From the NCBI GenBank assembly GCA_019096065.1, contig JAGUCH010000001.1, positions 6,448,001 through 6,512,000 on the forward strand: a stretch of 64,000 nt of DNA, read 5' to 3'. This stretch comes from Paracyclopina nana. Its lineage: Eukaryota; Arthropoda; Copepoda; Cyclopoida; Cyclopettidae. The first letter of the stretch is position 1. The number at the start of each line of letters is the position of its first letter. Positions 35,482 through 47,900 of this stretch are shown one piece after another. A program made the position numbers and the translations under genes. The notes beneath the pieces are model-generated. The model did not search any database, was not told the DNA's origin, and was given only the letters and a program-made list of their open reading frames with translations.

Positions 35482-37771
35482 CACTTAGAGTGCCAAGACA
35501 CTCTGGGGCAATGCTGAATTTTTGTTAGACAAAATGGGAGATTTTTATTTGCTCGCGGCCTCTCCGCGTGACCTCGTTTTCTGCTTCCACGGGAGAACAG
35601 CGCGAATTTCCCACAGTTTTGTTTCCCGCTTGATTGATCTCGGCTCAAAAAACTTTGGCATTTTCAGCACTCCTGCATGCAGTACACAAAGTAGCAACCT
35701 TGGCCCAAGTTTCTTTGTGGCAAGCCTCCTCGCGATGAAGTTCCATTGGTTTTGAATAGTTGGAGCATGCCTGCCAGCAATAACTGTATTTTATTTGTTT
35801 GCTCACTATGGGAACCAAGTTATGCCGCGTTTGCGTTGCGAACGTGTAAGTAAGCAAGGAAAAAGCCTTTTGCTTCGAAAGCCTCTGGCTAGAAAAAGTT
35901 GCAATTCCGCCGTGATTTTAAAATTCACTTGATGATGTTTTTTGGCTACAACTCAGGTTGAAAAGGCACTCGAGTTGTGTGCATTTCCCCAACGCCATTG
36001 CTTGCTTTTTTCCCCCTCTGTATTTGCGCTCTTCTGTGCGGCGTCCCAGCCGACATCAGTTAGCCTCATTCTTTGCGATTTGAGGTGTAATGAGGCTATT
36101 CGTACAGGAACTGGACATTAGCCCGTCTGTCAGTGAACAGCCCGTTTTTCCGCCTTTTCAAGCGCTTTAAAAAGCTCCAATGGTTCGTCATAGACCACTG
36201 GACGTCCAAGTTTGTGATCGAAACTTGCCTAGCTATCACTCAACTTTGTGCCCCAAACGGCCTGAAGGAGGCTCTATTAGTATCCCTGATGGGTTTTGCT
36301 TAGACCAACAAAACTTTGCCCTGACCCAAGATCCGAGAAAGGAGCAGCAGCGGAAACATCGAGCTGCAAGATAAAGAAAGGCTAGAAGAAGTATTAGTTG
36401 TGTACCAAGTTGTTACTGGTCATAGGCTTGCATACACACACGCAGATGCAGCCTACTTTTCAATAATAAGTCTACTTGCGGCCTTTTTAGCGCCGCTACT
36501 TTTTCCCCTCGCAGTACAAACACTAACTGAACCATATGGTCAAAAATGGTCATTTCCTAAGTAAAGCTATATTTTCTCATCAAAAACAAAAAGGAAATTG
36601 ACGGTTATGTCAAACTACAGGTATAGTTAGTTGCGCAAGCCCTCTCCTATGGAGGAAAACTACTTCAGGAAAACAACAGGCCTTCCCATTTCTCACGTAT
36701 CCCTTTTAAAACCTAAAAAAGCTGGTAAAAAATAATTTGTATGCTATAGAGTTTTCGCCATTATTTAGCTAAGCCAGACGCATGCGACGCACGTGTAATT
36801 CGCATCTCCATTCACGTTGAAAAAGCTTACAAAATTTGCTTTCTTTTGAAGCCACACCAACTGGTTTCGATGTTATGGCCCAAAAAGTTACTGCATTGCT
36901 AGTAATCATGACTTTCTCGTCCCCTATGAATAGTCATGGTTAATGGTAACAAAAGTATTAAAAACATGTTCTTCTGTTCCCTAAAGATACGAAGCAGAGT
37001 TAGGGCATGTTCTCAAAATAGTGTCAAGATCATCATTGTGTATGTCGAGAGGTGCTGTTCTTTTTTGAATTCATCATCTTTTCGGAACAGCGAAAGTTTT
37101 TAAGGTTAAATTTTTCTCCCCAAAACTGTATTGACAAGCATTTGAAGAAAAACTTGAGAACCATTAGCTGATAGCATTAATTTTCCTTAAATACTAGTCA
37201 ATTCCCACTTGAGAATGAACGGAAGAGACCGAAGCTAAAAAGGCAGATTTTATTTTAAAAAGAATCTTCCACCGTCTGCAACTATTGTGAATTGGCAAAA
37301 AATATTGGCTGGTGAACATACCGTTGATCATTGTTAAACTGCCTTGTCGTGAGTAATATTCTTTTAATTTCTCCATTTTTCTTCAATCAGCCCCAAATCC
37401 TTATTAGCTCGGTCATTCTCGTTTCTCCTTGTACGATCAATCATTCTTACTTTTGTTCCTAGCTAATATGTATAGGCCTTAGAAAGCAATGATAGGTCTG
37501 CATCTCTAAATGATTTCATCATGCGTAGAGAATATCAATGAACCATTATCTTGGCAATTTTGATTAGGTTGCGTGTGTAGTTGTTTTACAAAATATCAGT
37601 TGATTTAGCGTGAGCAAGCGAGGAGTTGAAAGCAATGTTCTCGCGTTTCTAAAGGTCAATATAAGTGCTCGAGCAAGCATGGAATTCCAATTTGTAACGA
37701 CTTTCTGTCTACATAGAATCGCTTAAACTTTTTGATCAAATATTCCATTTCATGCTTTGATTGTGATCAGT
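35482..37771. other. Intergenic spacer, nothing recognised
   Basis: Flank of the retrotransposon. Open frames (for example 35522-35755 and 36180-36374) show no domain and no splice signal of the right phase for the SK gene. No RNA gene or repeat was found. Confidence 0.45.
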
Positions 37772-37781
37772 CCGTTGCCAC

Positions 37782-38431
37782 GGGGAAACATTTTTTGTCC
37801 GAAAATCTAGTTGTAAAATTTCCGAAAAGTTGAGTAGTTTTATCTCCGAAAAGTTGAGTAGCACTATGTCCGACCAATTATGCACAGTTGTAAAATATCC
37901 GAACTCGCCTAGTTGTACTATCTCCGAAATGTTTTGCCAAGTTATACTACCTCCGAAATAATTTGTCCAGTAGTAAAATGTCCGAACCCTTCTAGTTGTA
38001 TTATCTCCGACTCTATTAGGAAACTAGAGCTAGTATCAACGCAGCGCCATAGCAAAGGGAAAAATGGATTTTTGAGTTTTTCTTGAAACCAATGCAGTAA
38101 TTTCGAAAAAAAGATGAAAATAAACTAATAAGTTTTTTCTCAACAACAATTTTGGTTAACAAAATCTCTGTTTGTGCAAGGCATATTCACCCAAGAACTC
38201 AATATCCATATCCATTGGAACTATGCTTGTGGCAAAAAGAGCAAATACAACTAGGCAGATATTTTCGAAGAAAGTACAACTAGATTTTTCGAAGATAGTA
38301 CAACTAGATAGATTTGGTCGGAGATAGTATACTACTTGTCACCAAAAATAAGTCGGACTAAAAACAACTAGGCAAATCTTTTCGATTGAAGTACATCTAT
38401 ACCGCAAATTTTCGGACAAAATGATGGCACC
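37782..38431. mobile_element. Mutator-like foldback element with iteron arms
   Basis: 650 bp flanked by a direct 9-bp repeat CGTTGCCAC (37773-37781 and 38432-38440; 10 bp if the element is called one base shorter). Both ends read inward as GGNG...CATTTT..GTCCGAAAAT. The left arm (to about 38024) has about eight degenerate 25-30 bp units of the form CTAGTTGTAAAATNTCCGAA. The right arm (about 38256-38431) has about four inverted units. The core is AT-rich and non-coding. A 9-bp duplication, GG-starting ends and subterminal TTTTGTCCG units fit Mutator-like (MULE) elements, so this is a non-autonomous member by inference. Confidence 0.75.
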
Positions 38432-38440
38432 CGTTGCCAC

Positions 38441-40907
38441 CATTATGTAGTGAGTTTAATTTTACAGCAGGTCGTGCGTCTAGCATGAAATAGCACTTAC
38501 AGTTTTTTTAAAAGTAGCAAAAACTTTTATTTTGATTATTTTGGTATTGCTCGTGGGCGATGAGCCACTCAGTCATGGTAATATTAGAGGCATCATGATA
38601 TTTAATTTCCAGAGTAGTTGCCTCGTGTATGTAATTTTAGATGTAGCGGAGACTTATGTATTATATATTGCTCTTGCCGATTTAGCATGTACTAATCTGG
38701 ATCAAGCATTTTCTCCAAGCTAGGCCATGATCATGTACTTTGATAGTAATGACGTCCTATTTCCAAGCATTTTTAAAAGTTCCACGCAGAAGAGTAGGTT
38801 GAGAATCAGCCAGTTTTCATTCGAGGGGTTCCACGCCTTACTGAATGGGAACACAAAAATGCTTTTTATCGACTATCGGCATTTTGTGCAGACCAACTGA
38901 GCCTTGAAAACGAGATTTTTAGATATCTTCTTCAACATGTTGACCCGGTTTTCACATCCAATCCCGCTGCCTCAAGGCGCAGATTTCTTTCAAATTACAC
39001 GGAAAGGCTTTAAGCTTGTCTCCTCAGAAAGGCGTGTCTTTATGAAATTGATCTCTTTTCCTAGAAGCCTCGTCACAGTTGTCCTTTTTTGCGCAGAAAA
39101 TAGATATGCTGTCTCATGTTAGTTTAATGTAGCATCATATATTGATGGAATCTATTGTCAGCTTTTTTTCTTCGTTGCATCGCCTGCTAGCTGTATTAAA
39201 ACATAAAGGAAATCAATAATTCCTTCAGCCTTTTTCGCTGCACTCAATCTTTGGCAAACTGCCAAAAAGAGGAAATGAAGTCCCAGTTCGATCAAATATT
39301 TAGGGCTGCTAGAAGATCAGACAGAATTTTACGACTTTTTGCGAGGCCCTGCCATCAAGATTTATAGTTGCAAATTGCGCAACTTCTCAAAGTGATAAAA
39401 TTACACATCTCCCCAAGAAAGATCTCTTATCCAATAGCAATTACTTTTCTCCAGCCATTCTTGAAGCAGAAAACTTCGTTGGATTGCTCTTCATGCAAAC
39501 GACAGTACAATGAAGGAGGATTTTCTATTCCGTTTGGAATGTCACCTCTTCGTAGTTTTTTTGCCTGTAAGTTATTTTTTATAAGATGACTTTTTAAAGT
39601 AAATCCTTGGCGAAGTAAATGTTTTAGGTACCTGCAGCCGATTGTCTGCACTCAATATTCAATAATGAGCTTTTTTACTGTGAATGGGCTCTGCGAAAGG
39701 GAATGTGAGCCATTGTATTTTGGAACGAGCGCTCAGCTTTTATAAACACTTAAAACAGATGAAGTGATTTAATCAAATTGTAAGCATGAATCGGCTCCCT
39801 TGGGTGGCTTGATTTTTTTTCTGGGGTCTCGCTAGCTTCATTGGCAGGTGCCACAGCTTGTCAGAATTTAGGATTCTTGATGTGACAGGAAACCAGATAA
39901 TCCTGATAAAGCTTACGTTAGTCCCCCACCAGAAAATAATGAAAACAAATAGTGGCGAGAGGTTCGAGCAGTCTCGATTGAAAAAGTTTCTTATTCAACT
40001 TAAGTCAACTTGGCAGGCCAAATCTGTGTTTTCCTTTTTTCAGTGATTCGCATGAGAGAAGGCTCCTTTTGTGAGCTGCAGAGTCTGATAAAAATTAGCT
40101 GGCGTGGAAGTTCTGCATTTTTAGTGGTCGAGAAATGTCTTGAGATAAACTTGTGAGTCGTGGTTCTTTGATGGCTCGTAAGCTCTTTGTGCATCCATAA
40201 TTAGATCGGGAATATGGCTTTTAAGTTTGCAAACTTTTCACTTCAGGGACTCGCCTCATTTTACGGAAAAAATTTCCGCTCTTGTAATAAACTATCATAA
40301 GTTGTTAACTTGTTAATTTTCTCATGGTTTTATGTTTGGTCATAGGAAGAATAGGATTGTGGATGTTATTTTGGTAGGCATGTTATTTTTTAAGTGGATC
40401 CACCTCCGTTTTACGCCTTTTCTTGAGGTCTTGCTTTTCCAGGTAGGGAGTCAAGACCATAATAAAAACGATCCCTGAGGGTTAGATCATTAAAAGGGCC
40501 AGAGCCAAGGCTAGATTTTCATTTAGGACCCATGTAGCTCGAGGTTGTTGGCTCCTGGACCTAAAGAGGTCGGTTATGCGCGCGATTAAATTGTGGGGGA
40601 GCAGCTAGGGTATCAAAATTCGTCCTTATCTGCAAACTCACACTTTTAAAATGCGTAGTAAAGTTACGGCTTTTTTTGTTGGCCTATTCTGAGATCGTAC
40701 TTTGATACATTTCTATATAAGATGCCAACTAGTTCTGAATAACCTCATCGGCTTTTTACTGCGTAGCGTTAGCTGCTAACCAGTGTTAGAGCTCGTTTCT
40801 TACGCGATCACTTCTGGAATGCGTGTCGTGCCACTTCGTGCCAAGCACAAATTGTGCTTCGAGAACTAAAAAGAATCCATGATGCTCAAGATACGCCAAA
40901 ACCAGAG
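38441..40907. other. Spacer with a ratchet-like splice motif
   Basis: No coding exon recognised. At 40442/40443 a pyrimidine-rich stretch ends in CCAG|GTAGGG, an acceptor fused to a donor. It would matter only if an upstream SK first exon exists to the left. Confidence 0.4.
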
Positions 40908-40941
40908 TATAAATGGGTGAAGCCATCATTAGCAAGTCAGT
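40908..40941 (+). promoter_or_regulatory. TATA plus TCAGT initiator core promoter
   Basis: TATAAAT (40908-40914) is followed by TCAGT (40937-40941) with the initiator A about 31 nt downstream of the first T. This is the textbook arthropod core-promoter spacing. The start codon of the tyrosine-rich peptide gene follows about 20 nt later, giving a very short leader, as seen in many strongly expressed small secreted-protein genes. Confidence 0.7.
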
Positions 40942-40959
40942 CCAATGTGAAGCTTCGAA

Positions 40960-41193
40960 ATGAAAGGTTTCGCTCTATTTTTCTGGGTTTTCTTGGCAGT
41001 CTGCCTTGTAGTGGCCGAGGCAAAGCCGACTGATGACTACTACTACTACGACAACGATGAAGGCGGTCACGGTCAAGGTGGGCACAAGGTCCAAAAGCGT
41101 CAAGTTGATGACTTCAACTACTACGACCATCAAGAGATAGGACACCAAGAAAAAATGGTCGAGAAAAGAAGCAGCGACGATGACTACTACTAA
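40960..41193 (+). CDS. Secreted acidic tyrosine-rich prepropeptide
   Basis: A single-exon 77-aa precursor. Residues 1-21 are a clear signal peptide (a hydrophobic Phe/Leu/Val core ending AEA). Two KR sites (46-47 and 69-70) divide the rest into segments 22-45, 48-68 and 71-77. Each contains an acidic-tyrosine motif: DDYYYYD, DDFNYYD and a terminal DDDYY. Segment two begins with Gln (possible pyroglutamate). No Gly precedes a cleavage site, so C-terminal amidation is not expected. Tyrosines next to Asp are good candidates for sulfation. The gene has its own TATA/initiator and poly(A) signal and ends about 250 nt before the first recognised SK exon. It is a secreted peptide precursor (neuropeptide-like or hemolymph/cuticle peptide) of unknown family. 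Confidence 0.75.
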   Translation: MKGFALFFWVFLAVCLVVAEAKPTDDYYYYDNDEGGHGQGGHKVQKRQVDDFNYYDHQEIGHQEKMVEKRSSDDDYY

Positions 41194-41294
41194 GAATCAC
41201 CCCCGCCCGATATTTACAGCTATTTTGATCAATAAGTGCTAAACATAAGCTAAAATCCTATGATTATTGGCTAAAAATGAAAGGATAAGATGAT

Positions 41295-41300
41295 TAATAA
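41295..41300 (+). other. Poly(A) signal of the tyrosine-rich peptide gene
   Basis: AATAAA about 100 nt after the stop codon, followed by a GT-rich stretch. With the promoter it frames a transcript of roughly 380 nt. Confidence 0.6.
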
Positions 41301-41443
41301 AGTACGAGCAAGTTGTACGTCCCGCTTGAGTTGTTTATTTCCGCCGATAGAGGTCGTCTCGCTGCTTTCTTTGGGAAGACGAGAAACGCGCGCGCTCTGC
41401 CGTCAAATCTCGGCATTTTACGCTACTGATTCATTTGTTGCAG

Positions 41444-41980
41444 GTTCAATTATCGAAAATGAGCAGTAGCATAGATGACCCCAAGGAAGCGGAAGATGAC
41501 GAAGAAGAAAAGCATCGCGCTAGTAGAGGAGGTCTTCAACGTCAGACCACCATATCAGTTCCAAGTCCATTGAGATCTACAAGTCCCAACAGTACTTGCA
41601 AAGATGAACAGCAGAAGGCGGAAATTATCCGAATCAAGCGGAAATTGGGGCAGCCATCTCAGTCCATTTGTGAGACAGGCCTGGGCTGTGGATCCAGGCC
41701 CCCGCTGCTCGCAGATGAGGTCATCACTGAGGGGGTTAGCGTGGTGCAAAACGCTCGCCTGCATCCTCTCATCTCCGGGCATTGCCACTACGAGGAGTCT
41801 GAAGCCCTGGAGCCCGTCGGCGGGGGAGCCCTCTGCATGACCCCCGCGAGGTCAGTGCCAGAGATGGACAATATATCCCATTCTTCCAATTTGCCGTACA
41901 AGAAGTTGGACTCACACTCATGCAGATTGCCCGGCCAGATGAGCTCCCAAACGGCCAGTTTTGCCAGCGAAGGTTCCCAG
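41444..41980 (+). CDS. SK: SK N-terminal exon A
   Basis: Acceptor TTGCAG at 41438-41443 and donor CAG|GTAAAT after 41980. The start codon is probably the Met at 41459 ([17 protein letters not shown]). The five codons before it are also open, so this may be an internal phase-0 exon. It encodes 174 aa, acidic at first, then Ser/Pro-rich and disordered, with RRQ-like basic patches such as IRIKRK. Confidence 0.65.
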
Positions 41981-44900
41981 GTAAATGACTTTGGATCGCG
42001 TAGTATCCGACTTGCTAGCTTACATGGTCGACACCGAGGTGGAGCAAAAGAAAAAGCTTTTTGTTTCCATTTTAAAAGTGCTTTTAGCATGAAAGCTTCT
42101 CGGCATCAAAAGTAAAGTGGCCTTCTCGCAGTCGTTTGAAATAGAAATACAGCACTTGCATCAGCCATTAGCGGCCATCACCCGAGTGTGGAGAATGCCA
42201 AAGTTGTCTTTTTTCAATTTTCGGTGGGTGCGTTTGCTTTTTATGTATTCTCGTCATTTTTCAGGAGTCGTTGTACTACTCCGAGAGATGTCCTCCCTAT
42301 ACGCTTCAAGTCAAGTCGCTGAGCCCCTCCCCGTTGGCTCAGCACCGAGCAAACCTTCAACACCATCATCACCACTTCCATTCCGCTAACCGACCAGCGT
42401 CTTCGTCTTCTTCTGCGTCAAATATTGCCATAATGCCTCCAAAGCCGAACATACCTTTAATCACGAAAACGGGACCAAAAGGGGGGCCCATCATCACCAT
42501 CATTCGTCAGCATTCTCAGCCCGAGCGCTCCAACTTGATCATCAACTGCTCCAAATGCTCCAAAGCACACAGCAGCTGGTCTGGGTTGAATTCGGGCGGC
42601 TCCTCCTGTTGCGTCAACTGTGCCAACCGAGCTGGTGTCAGCAAGTCTCAGCAAACCTACTTAAGCCCCTCCAGGGTCTCGAGCATGGCTGGTGACGACA
42701 TTGCCACCATAGCAGCTGACTCGATGAGAATCAATGGGGCTTTAAGACAGTTCAAACAGGTAATCATACATCGTGGCTTGCAATTCTACAGTTGCCAATC
42801 TTTTCCTTTCCAACATATACACTGAGTAATATCAATCATCTGCAGTATTTAACTTTTCCATTTTTTCCATCCATTTTTGAGTACTTTTGCTGCTAGTATC
42901 ACATGCCTCTATTTAAAGCTTTGCTGCCAATAGAAAAAGTTTTGTCTTGTTCTGGAAAACAAGACAAACAATCCGGGTCTAGTTGTGAGAACAGCTTGAA
43001 TGCAAGCATGATTAGCTTCCTAATTATGTCCTTTGATTATCCCCATCAAAACCTTTTAAGTTTTGCTCCATTAACTTTTATGGATTCCACTATAAAACGA
43101 GAGCTCCAATGTCTGCTCTTGGAAGAAGTTCCTCTTGACTGCCAACGTCGTACTATCAATCATTTACGTTGGAGTACAATCGCATGACATCCAAATCTCG
43201 ATAAACTACTTGGGTAAAAACTTGGACATCTTGTTTTTTTTCTGCTGAAAAACACCCTGTTTGCAAACAAGGCTGATGAGTAATAGTTCCTAGCCATCTG
43301 CATCTTTTTTATTAGCCTTACGCTTTAGTTGCACATTGTATTCTTCTTAGCTGGAATGGGATCCACGCAAGATTAAACAGGAGAGAAAAGAAATGGAGAA
43401 GAGGGAGCGACATCAAGTAAGTAGCTCGAGCTATTAGTGTATTTTGAATGTATCGTCCACTTTCTCCGTTACTCACGGCTGTATTCTTTCAGCTGAAACT
43501 GGATCTGGAAAATAGCTTCAAGAAATCTGACGACCACCTGGCCCAGCAATGTGAATCCGAGTCAATGACAGCTAAAAGTGAAACAGCAAAGACCTTCATT
43601 GAGGAAAAAACAGCCAATATTCAAATTTCACAACAGCAGCAGGTAGGACGCTCAAAATTTGCAACTAAAGTTGACCTCATAGCCATGCATGGTTTTAGGC
43701 CATAACAATGCTCGATCTCTAGATTTTGTTGATACAGCATAAATCCAAAGTTGGAGTGAATTTAGTATTCAAAGGCATGACATCATTTTCCGTTGTTCTT
43801 TTGCTTTCGAAAATCCAACAAAATGCTAAAAATAGCGATGATTTTTTTCTCAAGAATGTGCCCCATCAAAACTTATTTTAGCCTGCTTCCTTGATGACAA
43901 AACTTCGTCGAGAAAGGTTTCTAAAGGCAAAAACATCGACGTTTGGTCAGGCTTCTCGCCATCACGGTGATTCCTTCACAGATTTGTCGACCACGGTAAC
44001 TGACGTATTTTGATGTTAAAACAATTTTCATGAAAAGTGACCCACTCGTCATCATTATCGTCACAGCTATGCCAAACATTTGATTAGTAACAGTACAGCT
44101 GCCGTAAGAGTTCACCTTATTAGTATAGATCATCTTGTGCATGGGAAATAATCATGAAGAGCAGTTTCTGGCGTGGTTTTACAGATTGAGGCATTATGCC
44201 ACTAGAGCCATAATCTTCCATGGCCTTCATTCTCGTAGCTAATTGCTGCCTCTAGCAGCAAATAATCTTTTATGGAAGGGGGAATAGAAAAAGTTTGTAG
44301 GTGGTTTGGTGGCATTTACTACCGTGTACTAGCTAGATAGAACATGGTAATTGACATTTCTGACAGACAATGGGCTTGGTTGGAAACTGGTTTAGGCCTT
44401 CAGCATTATTCGTGACGGTAGTATCATCCTTATCAAATCAACTAGTAGCGATGATAAGGCTCACTTAAGAGAACTACTTGACTGAAAGTATTGATTTTTA
44501 AGGTAGTTGTGTAGCGATGAGTTACAGGGTATTAGCTGGCATTTGCTGGCGTGCGTTTCAGAGACGCGCTTAGGCAACCTTCAATTCAAATGTCAGTTGG
44601 TAAAGGAAAAGGGAATATTGGAGACAAATCTCACTGGAGTAGCTGAAGATTGGAAAGGAAGAAGACGGTATTCGTCTGAAGTAGCAGTGGTACCATGAAG
44701 CGGAGCCTTGGCCGACGAGGATTGGCTTGGCAGTGTGCTACACTTCCATCGGCTGAGGAGAGCACGACGACCGCAGACTAAATATGCTGCTGCTGCAGTA
44801 AGGTAGAAGAAGAAAGAAAGTCTTAGTAGTCTTTTTCCATTCATTTGAGAAGGATGGAGTCAAACGCAGAAAACTTGGTTGTGAAAAGCAAACAGCAGCA

Positions 44901-47900
44901 GAAGTCTGATTGCTGGAACCAAAAGTCCACTGAGCAAATGCAGCAGCAGAGTAGCATTGCATCTGCGATTGAACATCTTCCTGAAGAAGAGGAAGAAGAA
45001 GAGGAAGAGACTGATCCTCTCCACAGCATTAGCATTGAAGTACCTTTGCTGAAATCACAGCCTAGAAATAATGAGAAAATAATCAAGTCCACTCAATCAG
45101 TTGTTGGAGGTGGTGGACGCGTTTCGCCAGAATCTCAGGTATAATCAGGCCTGAAAAAAGTAGCTGGAAGCGAGCAAGAAAGCCCTTTTGAAATTTTGCT
45201 GAGGACTTGTAGCAGTTTTTAGCACACCTATGCGCCAGCAAACATTTCAGTGAGAGCGTTGCCTATGGTGAACATATACAGCACAATTACTCCTATTTCT
45301 AATTTGCTACTTTTCACTTTCTTTGGGTATACGCATGCTCTTTGGTATTTGGCTGCTACCACTGATTGCATGAAAACAACATAGTGAGCATGTAAGTGCA
45401 TCGATTAAGGAAGCCTGTAGCAAAGATATCTACAAATATTCATTCTGTTGTAAGAGCAAAGCCAAAACTTGGTCGGCTAGTCGAGAGGCCACGTCATGAA
45501 AATAGTGACTCAGATAGTGACTCAGCCTAAAACAAACCTTTCTCACTATAAAAATAGCAACTGGCTTTTTTTCTGTACCAATGACACCTAGTCATGCGCT
45601 TTTTACGAAACGAAACCAAGTTATGCTGAAGAAGCAATATAGCATGATTACAGCAGCCTCGGATTTATAAAATTCATCATTGATCGCAGCGGCAGCCTTC
45701 TGATTTTTTCGATTATGCTGCGCCTAATGGGAAGCTGCAGAACTTTTCAGACTCCATTTTATCCCCCATAGAAGCAGGAGCGGACGGATGGGCATTTTTA
45801 CCCCTGCGTCCTAATTTAAGAACTTTCCACCACTCACTCTGCTCCTGCGAGTGGAGATTTTGTCCATGTCTTAGTTACGAAATTTCGTAATTAAGTTTGG
45901 CCACACATGTTGTAGCTTGCTTTCACTTACGAGCAGCCTTCTTTTGATGAAGGTCCTCCTGACTGACTAACTAACTAGCCCCAAAAAATGTTTTCTTTCT
46001 CTTTTTCTCCCGCGCCTTTTCTGGTCATCAGACCAATCGGGTTTTGTCAACGATAAGTGAGCAGTCTCAATTGCTGAGCTCTACCAAGTTGTTGGCCCTT
46101 CAGCGCCAGTCAACCCTGTCAGTGTCCCAGCCTCGGCTGCAGTGTGCCATCACCTCGCCTTCAGGGGGCTCCATTGAGTCAGATCTCGGTGGAAGGACCG
46201 GATCCAAGTCCTTGCTCTCGGGACCAGTTTCGGTAGGTCCTCTCGCATCTTTTCCCCTTTTCTGCATGCTTTTCAATAACTTATTGTTGCTGCCTGAAAA
46301 GTCATCTTTCAAAACTCCCCTCCCACAAAAAACCCACGAAGGTTTATTCACGATCCTCAAGGTTTGAAGCTAAATCTAGTAGGACCGCTACTAACTCGCT
46401 ACTTTTCCCCGCATACCAGACCTCAGCTGCAGTTGCTTCCCACGTCCGTTGGCGCTCTCAGCTGAGTCCTGGCCGGCACGTGACCGGCGTGACATCAGCT
46501 GTCGGCTGGCCAGTAGCGAATCCCAGACGACTTCGATCACCCAGCGGCAGATCCCGAGCCTACGCGTGGCAAAACAAGCGAAAGTCGAGTGAGCCCTCGT
46601 CATTCAGTTCTTCCATTGACGATTCAGTTTCTTGTGCTATCATGAACCCGTATGAGAACTTCCCCAATTCCTCGGCTGGAGGTGATGACCTTTTCCTGAT
46701 GCCCCCCATGCGTAACCCGCGAATGACCCGCCGATCTTCCAGCCTTGTTGTGCCTCCGGTCAACTTCTACTGCCCCTCTCCCGCTAAAGGGTCCGGCATG
46801 TATCGGAGCACCTCTCTTAGGGGCAAATCCCCGAATTTCGGCGAATACTACTCCCACGAAGGCTCGACCTTCACGTTGAAAAGGCGAAACCCACTGTTGG
46901 CCAAAGTGGTGTCGTCGCACTCTCCGAAAAAGGGCACGAGCGTTTTTGAATCTGGCCCCCCGGATCCGCCAAGGTGGAACGTGATCCGAAAGCTGTTCTC
47001 CAAATCGATCGACGAGGGAGACGGATCCCTCGATGATCGGAAACAAGATGTAGGTGTCCTGATTGAAATCCTTGCGCGCAGTGTGTGTTTTCTTAGGAAA
47101 AGGGGAATCGACTGTAGAGCAGCACCGGCTCGATTTCACGAGACTAAAGTGTACAATCGAGGCTTTTGGACTTTGATCGCACAGTAGCGTGACTCCCCGA
47201 ATCCGGATTCCTTTAGAAGAGAAAGCCAACGGAAAAAAGAACAGCCGATGCGCGCAACCTCTCTTGTCACGTACTTAAAAAGTGTAGTTAGCCACCTAGT
47301 CACTTAAGCCACCCACTGAGTAACCATATGCCACCACACACAACGGATATAAATAGCCGCGCACCACTCTCCCAATGTGAAACTAACTCAAACGCATCAA
47401 ATCCATGTTGTGCAGCCCATGACGTCAATGAGGCGTGATTTGTTTGAAAAAGAGCCCTTTGTTTGCTCGAGAAGCCCTTTTATCACGTTGCTAATGTTGT
47501 TCATCATCAAAACGTTCAACGTCCACCTCTCCTCATGCCAAGTTGGTTTTGCTAATGTGCTCGCACTGCATAGTATGCTCACTTTAGATTCGACTGCACT
47601 CATCGACGACCTATTTGCTCAAATCCCCTAATTGAAATCCACTTGCACTACATTTGCTCAAGTATCTCCACTGTGATCTCTATTCTGCTTCAGACATGCA
47701 AAACGAGCCTTCTCACGAGTTCTGCTCGGAGGCGAAATTGGCAACGATCTGCCACTGCAGCCGCTGATTCCAATCCCCCAACCATCGATGATGGAACGAT
47801 GGAAAGCCACTTCACCGGAAGCGGGAAGTACCGCTTCGATACTAAAGCGCCCGGACATTTTATGAGTCTCTCCATCCCTGATGAGGACACCTATTCGGTA

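Noticed and set aside
39961..39972. GGTTCGAG box resembling a tRNA B box
   Set aside because: The rest of the B box and any acceptor-stem pairing are missing; no tRNA fold can be drawn.
46624..47229. 201-codon open frame on the - strand
   Set aside because: It is antisense to SK exon G; no domain and no splice support.
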